A stretch of 64,000 nt of DNA from Bacteroidales bacterium (lineage in GTDB: Bacteria; Bacteroidota; Bacteroidia; Bacteroidales; Marinilabiliaceae): contig CAAFWU010000037.1 in NCBI GenBank assembly GCA_900766825.1, positions 1 through 64,000 of the forward strand, given 5' to 3'. The notes below the pieces were generated by a model. That model did not search any database, was not told the DNA's origin, and saw only the letters and a program-made list of their open reading frames with translations. Positions within the stretch are counted from its first letter, which is position 1; each line of letters begins with the position of its first letter. Positions 31,185 through 40,121 of the stretch are shown piece after piece. The translations under genes were made by a program, and so were the position numbers.

Positions 31185-33839
31185 CTATAACTTGAGTGCA
31201 AACTGCGCACGGAAGCCAACGCGTGGTGCCCCCACGAGGCTCTCGGATGTAGCGCGCCACACCACGTCGAATCGGAAGAAACGTAGTACATTGTCGATAC
31301 CCACATTGAGTTCTACATAGGGTTTCGTGGGACCGCTTACGCCCTCGGGCAGGTCCAGAAGATGGGCGTGGCGGTTGCTAAGGTCGCCTATCATCAGTTT
31401 GGCACCCACAACTTCGCGCAGTCCTAATTTATATATGGCGGGCAGTTTGTGCAGCAGCATACCCTCCAAATGGTAGTCGGCATGCACGTAGAGGTATTTG
31501 TCGCAAACGAACTCCAAATAGTTCATCATGTTAAAGTCGTAGCGATAGAAACCGTAGGTCTTGTTGCCGCGCGCAATGTTAAGGCACGAGTAGGGCAGAC
31601 GGCCAAAGTAGATGCCGTTCTCCACCGCCAAGTTCAGTTTGGTCTGGCCAAAGTAGAAGTCTTGCTTAAGCGTGGTGTGTAGGCGAGCGTAGTTGCGCTC
31701 CTTGCTGCCAGCCTTGGTGTGTCCGCCAGCCACAGTCACGTGAACCACGGGCCAGTCGGTGGATAGGTACATACGTTGTAGCCCGTCGTCCATAAACTTC
31801 TCAAGCCATGTGAAGCGGAAGTCCAGCGATGCCTCGAACTGATCCACGTGGTCCACCTCCTCGCCACCCTGAGTGAAGGGGTAGTACTTAGGGCTCTCCT
31901 GTCGCAGCCATGTGGCTTGAAGGCGAGTCTGCATACCTGTGAACCACTCATTGTCGTAGCGCAGCCGCACCTTTTGACAGTAGAGGAGTTCGTCAATCTC
32001 CTCGCGCTTAAATAGTTGGGCCACAATGTTGGTCTCGCTGGTCGAGAGCATATTCTCGTAGAGGTAGAGGATGTTCTCGTCCTCGCCAATCTTCATTATT
32101 CGGTTGGAGTAGTTGAGTTCAATGGTTCGCCGCATGGGTGTCTTGAACCTGTAGCCCACGCCAGCGCCAAAGGTTGGTCGGGTGTTCTTGAAACCATAGC
32201 CCACAATGCCGCTCAGCACCCATTGTTCGCTCACCTCCTTGCTGGTGCGGATGCCCACGCCCAGATGCAGACCCTCTATTTTGTTGGTGTTGAACATTTC
32301 GCCCACGGGACCAATCTCCACACGACCCACGTCCACAAAACCCGTTATGGCTGCCTTGGCCAAGTGGTTGAAGGCCTTTATGGTGCCCACGTTGTTCAGC
32401 GAGTCTATCATGGCATTGGCCCTCTGCTGCTCCTCGGTCATCTCGCCGTGGCGCCGCTCGTCCCAGAACACATCGCTCTGCTCCTTATAGTTGTCGGCCT
32501 TCAGGGTCTCCACGGCCAGGGCGCGCATGCTCAACTCCAGTGTGTCGGTCATGTCCAACTTAACGTCGGTCTGTGAGTTGTACATATTGCAGCGGATCTC
32601 CATGCGTTTCTTGGTGCTGTTCACAGGCATGTAGTCCACGTGCATCTCCATCTGGTTGGTGCCATAGAAGGGCACGGTGTCGCCCACCATCTGATAGGTG
32701 CTCTTGAGTTTGAGCTGCTTAACAAAGTTTATGTTGGTCCATTGTGGCATCTCGGCATCGATGCGCAAAGGGGAGTAGCGTCTGGTCTCGATGTCCATGG
32801 TGCCAATAAGTGCACGGTCGCCTGTGTTGTGGGGGCGGAACTTTAGGGTGTAGACCCTTGTGGCGCCATCGGGAATGGTGTCGCCACGCAGACCAACGTA
32901 GCTACCCAAACCAGCGGGAGCACTTATCATGGCACTGTCCACAATAAAGTAGTCGTAGTAGAGCAAACCGTCGTTAGCAATGGGGCTCACAAAGCCCACG
33001 CCCATCAGTTTAACAAGGTCGTCGTAGAAGTTTATCTCGTTGTCCAATGCATTGGAGAAGCCGCCAATCTCATATTGTTTGAAGACGTCGATGCCCAGTG
33101 TTCGGTCGGCCAACACCGTGGTGCGAGCCTTGCGGGGCTCCATCTGCAGCTCGTTTTTCGACAAGGTCTCCGAGAAGTAGACGGGCAAGTAGCGTGTGCT
33201 GTCCACCGAACTCACCTGCATAAGTTTCTGCGCATCCTTGAATATGAAGTTGCCCTTGGCCTTGTCGCTGATGTTCGATAGGGCATACTCCCATCGGGTA
33301 TATTTCTCGTATTCGGCACGTTGGTGACTCTGCGGATTGTTGCGTTTCTTGTTGGCAATCAGGCTTTTCATTATCCGCTCGGGACCATCGTCGGGGCGCA
33401 CTTTAATCTCATCGATGGCAATGTTGTCGGGCTTCATCTTCACGCGCAGTGTGTCGCGAGACTTAAGAGTCTTCACGGCATCGTCCACCAGCATCCAGTT
33501 GTCGCGGTAGCCCATGGCACTGAAGCGAACGGTGTCGTAGCGGGCGGGCACACTGATGTCGAAGTGGCCATCGAGGTCGGTTAGGGTGCCAATGAGTGTG
33601 CCTTGTATGAACACGTTGGAGAAGGGTAGGACCTCGCCCGTTTCGCTGTCCAGCACCTCGCCGCTCAGCTTGCGGTCGGGGCCTGTGCGAACCACTGTAG
33701 AGGTGGTGCTCTTGGTTGTCTTGGCGCGTCGTTTCTGGGCTTGTGCATCGAGTGGCAATGTTGCTGATATTGCGAACATTAGCATCGCTGCTGTTAGCCA
33801 TCGGAGGAGCGCGTTATATGTGTGTGTGCTGTCTTTCAT
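31185..33839 (-). CDS. DUF5686 / carboxypeptidase-like regulatory domain outer-membrane protein
   Basis: 884 residues from the Met at 33839 (MKDSTHTYNALLRWLTAAML, giving a signal peptide ending DAQAQ). A longer frame reaches 33926, but the promoter box at 33864-33871 lies inside that extension. A carboxypeptidase-regulatory-like domain (about 55-140: LSGEVLDSETGEVLPFSNVFIQG) precedes the DUF5686 region (IMKSLIANKKRNNPQSH, YEKYTRWEYALSNI) and a C-terminal barrel (GVGIRTSKEVSEQWVLSG, ending RVGFRAQFALKL). DUF5686 proteins are outer-membrane proteins of Bacteroidota with unknown function. Confidence 0.87.
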   Translation of the reverse strand: MKDSTHTYNALLRWLTAAMLMFAISATLPLDAQAQKRRAKTTKSTTSTVVRTGPDRKLSGEVLDSETGEVLPFSNVFIQGTLIGTLTDLDGHFDISVPARYDTVRFSAMGYRDNWMLVDDAVKTLKSRDTLRVKMKPDNIAIDEIKVRPDDGPERIMKSLIANKKRNNPQSHQRAEYEKYTRWEYALSNISDKAKGNFIFKDAQKLMQVSSVDSTRYLPVYFSETLSKNELQMEPRKARTTVLADRTLGIDVFKQYEIGGFSNALDNEINFYDDLVKLMGVGFVSPIANDGLLYYDYFIVDSAMISAPAGLGSYVGLRGDTIPDGATRVYTLKFRPHNTGDRALIGTMDIETRRYSPLRIDAEMPQWTNINFVKQLKLKSTYQMVGDTVPFYGTNQMEMHVDYMPVNSTKKRMEIRCNMYNSQTDVKLDMTDTLELSMRALAVETLKADNYKEQSDVFWDERRHGEMTEEQQRANAMIDSLNNVGTIKAFNHLAKAAITGFVDVGRVEIGPVGEMFNTNKIEGLHLGVGIRTSKEVSEQWVLSGIVGYGFKNTRPTFGAGVGYRFKTPMRRTIELNYSNRIMKIGEDENILYLYENMLSTSETNIVAQLFKREEIDELLYCQKVRLRYDNEWFTGMQTRLQATWLRQESPKYYPFTQGGEEVDHVDQFEASLDFRFTWLEKFMDDGLQRMYLSTDWPVVHVTVAGGHTKAGSKERNYARLHTTLKQDFYFGQTKLNLAVENGIYFGRLPYSCLNIARGNKTYGFYRYDFNMMNYLEFVCDKYLYVHADYHLEGMLLHKLPAIYKLGLREVVGAKLMIGDLSNRHAHLLDLPEGVSGPTKPYVELNVGIDNVLRFFRFDVVWRATSESLVGAPRVGFRAQFALKL

Positions 33840-33863
33840 TGCAACGTAGAAAAATCCAATGAG

Positions 33864-33890
33864 CAAAGGTAAAACTAATTGTGCCACAAA
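33864..33890 (-). promoter_or_regulatory. promoter of the DUF5686 gene
   Basis: On the minus strand TACCTTTG (33864-33871) with TTTG 15 bases further upstream (33887-33890). This gives a leader of about 20 bases to the Met at 33839 and supports that start. The rest of the 375-base gap up to 34216 is AT-rich, with only a TATTTTTG box at 34158-34165 (plus strand) that may serve the next gene. Confidence 0.55.
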
Positions 33891-34215
33891 TGTTTTATAG
33901 TATGTTAACCTCCTTGAAAATAACAAGATAGGGCGTGTTGTTCTATTTTTCTTCTAATGTGTTCTATAGGTCGGCATAGTGTTCTGCAATTCACCCCGCC
34001 GCTGGTCCTATGTCATTTTGCAAATATTGAGCCCAAGTGTGCACATTATGCCCATTTTAAGGCAATTTTTAGTTTCCGAGCCCTCCTTTTGCACACTATT
34101 AAATGTCCCTTAGTCCCATTTGATGGTGTATGTGGCAAAATGTAACAGCTATTTTGTTATTTTTGCACTTAATGCATATATAGTTAACCGAAACCCCATT
34201 TTTTCTCATCCCAAT

Positions 34216-36174
34216 ATGAACCAAAGAGAGAAGGACTATAAAGAGCTGACCACCATAGTCAAGCTTTTGGAGCGCAGCGTGCGCTTGTTTGGCAACAACA
34301 CCCTGATGATGGAGAAGCAAGCAGGCCAATGGCGCGAGTGGACCTATGCCCAAATTCGTGACGAGGCTCGCCATTTTGCCGCAGGCCTCATGCAGATGGG
34401 GTACCATAAGGGCGACCGCATAGCCTTGCTGGCCGAGGGTCGCAAAGACTGGTTGGTGGCCGAACTGGGTATGATGTACATTGGCGTCATCAACGTCCCC
34501 CTCTCTGTCAAGCTCGACCCCGCCACCGAGGTCACCTTCCGCCTCAACCACTCGGGAGCCCGCATGATCATTGTGTCGCGCAATCAGGCCCCCAAGATGC
34601 TGCAGGTCGACCTCTCGAACTCCGCCATAGAGACGGTGCTTTACTTCGACGAGGTGCCCACCGATGGTCCCATGGCTCCTTTGGCCAAGTCCTATGCCGC
34701 CGTGTGCACCAATGGCGTTCAGTGGCTTGCCGACCCCGCCAACGCTCAGGCTTTCGAGAGCGTGGTGGCTGGCATTGAGCCCGACGATTTGGCCAACATA
34801 TCCTACACCAGTGGCACCACGGCGGACCCCAAGGGCATCATGCTCAGCCAACGAAACTATGTGGCCAACGCCATGCAGGCCTGCTGCCGCGTTACCATAC
34901 CACCCGAGGGCGTCACACTCTCCATCTTGCCTTGGGACCACAGTTTTGCCCACACCGTTTGCATCTATTGCTTCATGTACTACGGTGCCCGTGTGGCCGC
35001 TCAGGATGCCGGACGCTCGCCCATGGAGGCCCTCCGCAATATACCACTCAATATTAAGGAGGTGCGCCCAACCCTCATGATGTCGGTGCCAGCCCTAAGC
35101 AAGGCATTCCGCAAAAACATAGAGGGCGCCATACGTTCCAAGGGCAAGGTAGCTTGGCAGATGTTCAGCTTCTTCCTTGGGGTCAACTATAAGTACAATG
35201 GCAATTGGTTCAACCGTGGCAAGGGGTGGCGCATGCTGCTGACTCCGCTGGTGGCCTTGGGCAATAAACTCATTTTCAATAAGGTGAAGGAGAATTTTGG
35301 TGGCCGACTGAAGCACTTTATTGGAGGCGGTGCCCTGCTGGACATCGAGCTCCAGCGATTCTTTGCCGCCGTGGGAATCCCCATCACTCAGGGCTATGGC
35401 TTGTCGGAGGCTTCGCCTGTTATATCCACCAACTCGTTGGATGCCTGCAAGTTCGGCTCATCGGGCAAGATTGTGGGCTTCATGGATCTGAAGATTTGCG
35501 ACGCCGATGGCAACGAACTGCCTCGTGGCCAGAAGGGCGAGATTGTGATTAAGGGCGACAACGTTATGAAGGGCTATTGGCGCAACGAGAGTGCCTCGGC
35601 CGACTCCATTCGCAACGGTTGGCTCTATACGGGCGACATGGGCTACGTGGACCAAGATGACTTCCTCTATGTCCTGGGTCGTTTCAAGAGTCTGCTCATC
35701 AGTTCCGATGGCGAAAAGTATAGCCCAGAGGGCATCGAGGAGTCCATTGTGGAACTTAGCGACTGCATCGACCAGTGCATGATCTACAATAACCAGAGCC
35801 CCTTTACCGTGGGTGTGGTGGTGCCCAACGTTCAGGCCATCAAACGATACGTTGCCGAGGCTGGTCACGACATCCATAGCCCCAAGGCCATCGATTTGGC
35901 TCTCAGCCTCATAGGTCAGCAGTTGGCCGCATTCCGCAAGGGTGGCGAACACGAGAGCCTCTTCCCCAGCCGATGGATTCCTGCCGCAGTGGCCATTCTG
36001 CCCGAGCCCATGACCGAGCAGAACAAGATGATTAACTCCACCATGAAGATGGTTCGCAACCGAGTTACCGAGGTCTACAAATCCACCATCGACAGCCTCT
36101 TCACCCCCGAGCGCAAGGACTTTGCTTGCAAAGCCAACCGCGACGCTCTGGCTCAACTGCTCGCCAAAAACTAA
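34216..36174 (+). CDS. AMP-dependent long-chain acyl-CoA synthetase (ligase)
   Basis: 652 residues from ATG 34216 (MNQREKDYKELTTIVKLLER). The in-frame ATG at 34120 adds a hydrophobic non-conserved tail and precedes the likely promoter box. ANL-superfamily motifs: ISYTSGTTADPKGIMLS (P-loop-like A3), GYGLSEASPVI (A5), LYTGDMGYVDQDDFLYVLGR (A7/A8) and a Lys-bearing C-terminal domain. It activates fatty acids with ATP and CoA. The next two genes follow closely without a clear terminator, so a shared transcript is possible. Confidence 0.93.
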   Translation: MNQREKDYKELTTIVKLLERSVRLFGNNTLMMEKQAGQWREWTYAQIRDEARHFAAGLMQMGYHKGDRIALLAEGRKDWLVAELGMMYIGVINVPLSVKLDPATEVTFRLNHSGARMIIVSRNQAPKMLQVDLSNSAIETVLYFDEVPTDGPMAPLAKSYAAVCTNGVQWLADPANAQAFESVVAGIEPDDLANISYTSGTTADPKGIMLSQRNYVANAMQACCRVTIPPEGVTLSILPWDHSFAHTVCIYCFMYYGARVAAQDAGRSPMEALRNIPLNIKEVRPTLMMSVPALSKAFRKNIEGAIRSKGKVAWQMFSFFLGVNYKYNGNWFNRGKGWRMLLTPLVALGNKLIFNKVKENFGGRLKHFIGGGALLDIELQRFFAAVGIPITQGYGLSEASPVISTNSLDACKFGSSGKIVGFMDLKICDADGNELPRGQKGEIVIKGDNVMKGYWRNESASADSIRNGWLYTGDMGYVDQDDFLYVLGRFKSLLISSDGEKYSPEGIEESIVELSDCIDQCMIYNNQSPFTVGVVVPNVQAIKRYVAEAGHDIHSPKAIDLALSLIGQQLAAFRKGGEHESLFPSRWIPAAVAILPEPMTEQNKMINSTMKMVRNRVTEVYKSTIDSLFTPERKDFACKANRDALAQLLAKN

Positions 36175-36224
36175 GGCATTCTCCTTATAGTATACCGAGC
36201 CCAGCATCCCCCCATAAATTAAAA

Positions 36225-37892
36225 ATGTCCTGCCCCCTTTTCCACCCTCTGCCCCCAGATGCTCTTGCGTCCTCTGCACCTCTGCCCACCCTCTTCACCT
36301 ATCCCTTTGCCTATGTGCCGAGCGATGTGTGCCGAGCCGCAGCCCGCGCCGTCCGCAGCCATCTCTTGACCCACCCCGAGTGGGCTGCTGAGTTGGAGGG
36401 TGGCAAGATGATGGGCGTTCTGGTCTGTAGAGACCCCGAGGGGAACGTCGGTTTCCTCGCAGCCTTCTCTGGCACATTGGGCGGAACGCTCACCCACCCT
36501 TGGTTCGTGCCACCCGTTTTGGACTACGAGCAACCCACTGGCATCTTCAAAACCGAAGAGAATGCCATATCGGCCCTTAACCGCCATATCGATGCCCTCC
36601 GCCAAAGTGACGAGCTACGCAACCTCCGCACCCAACTGTCTCAGGTTCAGACCCAAAGCCACACCGAGATCGAGACCGCCAAAGCCCTCATGGCTCAGCA
36701 CAAAGACCAGAGGCGCATCCTACGTGCCCAGCATCCCGAGATGGCCGACGAACTCGACCGACAGAGCCAATTCGAGAAGGCCGAGCTCAAACGCCTAACG
36801 GCACGCTGGCGCACGATGGAGGACGACATCAAAAGCCAGATTGCAACGCACGAGGCTGAGGTGCAAACCCTTGTGACCGAGCGCAAAAGGCGGTCCAATA
36901 TCTTGCAGCGATGGCTCTTTAGCCGCATGAGGCTCTCTTGTGCCGACGGGGCTCAGGTCTCCGTACGCGACATTTTTCTGCAAGCAGGTCGGGGAATTCC
37001 CCCCTCGGGCACGGGCGAATGTGCGGCTCCCCGTATGCTCCACTATGCATATGGTCATGGGCTTCGCCCCATCAGCATGGCCGAGTTCTGGGTTGGGCGC
37101 TCGCCTGTGGGGCAGATCCGCACCGATGGCGATTTCTACCCAGCTTGCCAAACCAAGTGCGGTCCTCTGCTGAGCCGCATGCTTCGCGGGGTACCCATGG
37201 AGCCCAACCCATTGGTGTCGCACACCAGACCTGTGCTGATGGGGGATACAGAACGCCCCCTGACTCCTCAAGACATTGTCATTCTCTACGAGGACGCCGA
37301 CCTTATGGTCGTTGAGAAACCCGAGGGCCTCGTTACCGTGACCGACCGAACCGATGTGCCCTCGCTCATGCCGATGGTTCGCCAGCTGCGCCCCGACATA
37401 GAGGGTCCTGGCTACGTCCATCGCCTCGACCAAGCCACGAGCGGCATTGTGCTCATTGCCAAACGACCCGATGTGCACACCGCCTTGCAAATGCTCTTTG
37501 AGACCCGACGGGTTCGCAAACGTTATGTGGCCATATTGGAGAGGGCACCGAGGCAGACGCATGGGGTAATAAACTTGCCCCTTATTCCCAACATCGACGA
37601 CCGACCCCGTCAAATGGTGGACATGGTGCGTGGACGCCGAGCCCTGACTCGTTTCGAGGTGGTGGAGAGCTACGCCAATGGGCGCACACGCGTCTTTTTT
37701 TATCCTGAGACGGGGCGCACACATCAGCTTCGCGTTCATGCCGCATCGCCCTTGGGACTGGGGGCTCCCATTGTGGGGGATAACCTCTATGGGCATCTGT
37801 CAGAGCGACTTATGTTGCATGCCGATATGCTGGAGTTTGAGCACCCCACAACGGGGCGGGTCTGCCGTGTGGTTTCGCACGTACCATTTTGA
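36225..37892 (+). CDS. RluA family pseudouridine synthase with long N-terminal extension
   Basis: 555 residues from ATG 36225. The C-terminal part (about 340-555) is a pseudouridine synthase of the RluA/TruC type: ILYEDADLMVVEKPEGLVTV, GYVHRLDQATSGIVLIAK (motif II with the catalytic Asp) and FYPETGRTHQLRVHAASPLG. The N-terminal 300 residues contain a small globular part and a charged coiled coil (about 130-220), then a segment naming several Cys/His (ACQTKCGPLLSRML). RluA enzymes are usually 220-330 residues, so this is the long subtype. RNA target not known; 23S rRNA or tRNA is likely. Confidence 0.9.
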   Translation: MSCPLFHPLPPDALASSAPLPTLFTYPFAYVPSDVCRAAARAVRSHLLTHPEWAAELEGGKMMGVLVCRDPEGNVGFLAAFSGTLGGTLTHPWFVPPVLDYEQPTGIFKTEENAISALNRHIDALRQSDELRNLRTQLSQVQTQSHTEIETAKALMAQHKDQRRILRAQHPEMADELDRQSQFEKAELKRLTARWRTMEDDIKSQIATHEAEVQTLVTERKRRSNILQRWLFSRMRLSCADGAQVSVRDIFLQAGRGIPPSGTGECAAPRMLHYAYGHGLRPISMAEFWVGRSPVGQIRTDGDFYPACQTKCGPLLSRMLRGVPMEPNPLVSHTRPVLMGDTERPLTPQDIVILYEDADLMVVEKPEGLVTVTDRTDVPSLMPMVRQLRPDIEGPGYVHRLDQATSGIVLIAKRPDVHTALQMLFETRRVRKRYVAILERAPRQTHGVINLPLIPNIDDRPRQMVDMVRGRRALTRFEVVESYANGRTRVFFYPETGRTHQLRVHAASPLGLGAPIVGDNLYGHLSERLMLHADMLEFEHPTTGRVCRVVSHVPF

Positions 37893-37960
37893 AGGGAGGA
37901 CTCCATTTCACTATATATAAAGACAGACGTTTATATCTACCATTGCGCCATGGTTGCCTT

Positions 37961-39715
37961 ATGAATAGAAACTTCCTTATTTTTATTGCTTTACCTTTGC
38001 TTCTTTTGGGCGTAGTCCCCAATGTCTCGGCATCAGTTTTGCAAAATAAGAGTGTGATAGAGATGTTGGATTCCTTGGATCGCACATTGCAGCGAGCCGA
38101 TGACTTTGTGCAGAAAAAGGAGCAGCGGTTGCGGGAACTATATGCCAGCCGACCAACATTACGGGTTGACGAGGAAACCTATTGGTTCCTTCATCGACTC
38201 TTCGATGAGTATGCCACATATCGTGCCGACTCTGCCATATCTCTATCTCAGCAATTGGAAAATATGGCTCAGAAGTTGGACCGAGCCGATTGGGTGGCTG
38301 ATTGCCGCATTCAACGGTCACGCATTTTGGTCTGCTCGGGCATGCTCAAGGAGGCGGGCGATGTTATTGCTCATGTGAATCCACAACGCCTAATGCCCAA
38401 ACAGAGGGTGGCATATTGGCGTCAGATGGCTTTTCTTATCTCTCATCAGGTTATGTATTTGGGTGATGAGGTGACTAATCAGGCATATAAGGATAGCATG
38501 ATGCTTTTGGAGAAGGCCTATAACGACTCGTCCTACTGCTCGGAGTTGACCGATGCAACTAATGAGTCGGCTTTGGGCGAGGTCTCCCTCTGGAGCAAAG
38601 CTTGGAAAAATAGGAATACGGCCCATGCTCATCAGATTCGCTTGGAGATGGAGAGCGTCTTGCTAAGTAATGATGCCTCGCTGGACTCTCGCACAGAAGC
38701 CATGAACCTCTATGCTTTGGCTTGTCTCTGTTTGGACGAGGGCGACACAGTGGGGTATGTGGTCAACTTATCGCGTTCGGCCATTGCCGATTTGCGCATA
38801 GCCAATAGGGACATAGCCTCTATGCAAGAACTCTCTCTTTGGTGTTTTTCGCAGGGCAACAATGACCGCGCCTATGCCTATGCCAACTTCTGTTTCTTGG
38901 CGGCTCAGCAGATGCAGGACAGAATCCGTATTGCTCAGAACTTGAGGACTTTGGATGCTATTCATAAGGTCTACAACCAGCGCGACGCTTTGCTGATGAA
39001 GCGTATGCAACATTGGCTCACGCTGATTGTGGTGCTCTCTGTGGTGTTGGCTTTGGCTTTGGGCATTATTGTTTGGCAAGTGGTGCGCCTGCGCCGTCGT
39101 GGTGAGCTAACCATGGCTCTCAATGCCCAGTTGGCAGATCATGTGGCACATTTGGACCAAAGTCAGCAAGAGACGCTGTTGGTGAACGAAAAACTTAAGG
39201 AGTTGAGTTGCGAACTGCAGGAAAAAAATGTCAGTTTGGAGGAGGCCGATAGGGTCAAAGAGGCTTGTTTGGCACATGTATTCCAACTCTGCTCAACATA
39301 CATAAGTAAGCTCGACGAGCAACGTAAGTTGGTGAACCGCAAGATAAAAGCTGGTCAGATAAACGAACTAAGACAACAGACCGAGACCCCTTTGGTCAAG
39401 GCTGAGTTAAAGGAGTTCTATGATAATTTCGATGAAATTTTCCTAAGTGTATACCCCAACTTTGTCAGAGACCTAAACTCTCTGCTTCGCCCCGAGGAAC
39501 AGATTGTGTCGCGCGAGGGAGAGAAGCTAAATACCGATCTCCGCATTTATGCTCTTGTTCGTCTGGGCATCAACGATAGTACCCAAATTGCCGACTTTCT
39601 CCATTGCTCTACACAAACGGTGTATAATAACAGGCTTAAGATGAGAAACAAAAGTCTGCTGTCGAAAGATGAGTTCGCTCGTAGGGTTTGCACGCTGGGG
39701 CGCGGGAGTGCATAG
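37961..39715 (+). CDS. DUF6377 family regulator with periplasmic TPR-like and cytoplasmic HTH parts
   Basis: 584 residues from ATG 37961 (MNRNFLIFIALPLLLLG signal segment). A helical TPR-like extracytoplasmic region spans about 30-345. One membrane helix (about 348-370, WLTLIVVLSVVLALALGIIVW) is followed by a coiled coil (about 375-430) and a C-terminal DUF6377 region with a helix-turn-helix-like end (YALVRLGINDSTQIADFLHCSTQTVYNNRLKMRN). Such proteins lie beside susC/susD loci in Bacteroidota, and this one directly precedes a SusCD-GH3 locus, so it probably senses a periplasmic glycan signal and activates that locus. The ligand is inferred only from position. Confidence 0.88.
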   Translation: MNRNFLIFIALPLLLLGVVPNVSASVLQNKSVIEMLDSLDRTLQRADDFVQKKEQRLRELYASRPTLRVDEETYWFLHRLFDEYATYRADSAISLSQQLENMAQKLDRADWVADCRIQRSRILVCSGMLKEAGDVIAHVNPQRLMPKQRVAYWRQMAFLISHQVMYLGDEVTNQAYKDSMMLLEKAYNDSSYCSELTDATNESALGEVSLWSKAWKNRNTAHAHQIRLEMESVLLSNDASLDSRTEAMNLYALACLCLDEGDTVGYVVNLSRSAIADLRIANRDIASMQELSLWCFSQGNNDRAYAYANFCFLAAQQMQDRIRIAQNLRTLDAIHKVYNQRDALLMKRMQHWLTLIVVLSVVLALALGIIVWQVVRLRRRGELTMALNAQLADHVAHLDQSQQETLLVNEKLKELSCELQEKNVSLEEADRVKEACLAHVFQLCSTYISKLDEQRKLVNRKIKAGQINELRQQTETPLVKAELKEFYDNFDEIFLSVYPNFVRDLNSLLRPEEQIVSREGEKLNTDLRIYALVRLGINDSTQIADFLHCSTQTVYNNRLKMRNKSLLSKDEFARRVCTLGRGSA

Positions 39716-39767
39716 CGATAAGGGTTGTTTGTTTAGATAGGAAGATTATAAATCCATATAACATTTT

Positions 39768-39800
39768 GCCCCTCCAAATTATTGGAGGGGCTTTTGTGTT
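39768..39800 (+). terminator. terminator after the DUF6377 regulator
   Basis: GCCCCTCCAA (39768-39777), loop ATTA, TTGGAGGGGC (39782-39791), then TTTTGTGTTT. Nothing else is seen between here and the susC promoter at 40013. Confidence 0.85.
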
Positions 39801-40012
39801 TCCATATTTAATCCCTGACTTCAAGTGTTCTGTTTCCTAATTCTTAAAATTATCACTTTATTTTGTCTGCATTTTGTAATAATTTGCATTTAACATTTTA
39901 TGTCTAAGTCAACGAAACTTTACTTTTTGCCTTTGAGGTAAAAGGGATAAAGTGTTGATTATTAGATAGTGAGAGTTGTGAGTGAGTTTACTTTTTAGTC
40001 TTACTCAAGATA

Positions 40013-40041
40013 TTTGTCCCTATTAAGACAAGGTAACTTTG
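40013..40041 (+). promoter_or_regulatory. promoter of the susC-susD-GH3 operon
   Basis: TTTG (40013-40016) and TAACTTTG (40034-40041) with a 17-base spacer, an exact match to the Bacteroidota consensus. The expected leader before the ATG at 40122 is about 75 bases. Confidence 0.75.
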
Positions 40042-40121
40042 CTCTACGGAATTTCACAAACGCCAACAAGGTGATTGCTTGATTCCGAGTAAAGACAAAT
40101 ACCAATCTAAACAAACAAAGT

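Noticed and set aside
34120..34215. N-terminal extension of the acyl-CoA ligase
   Set aside because: Non-conserved hydrophobic residues, and the likely promoter box lies inside the extension.
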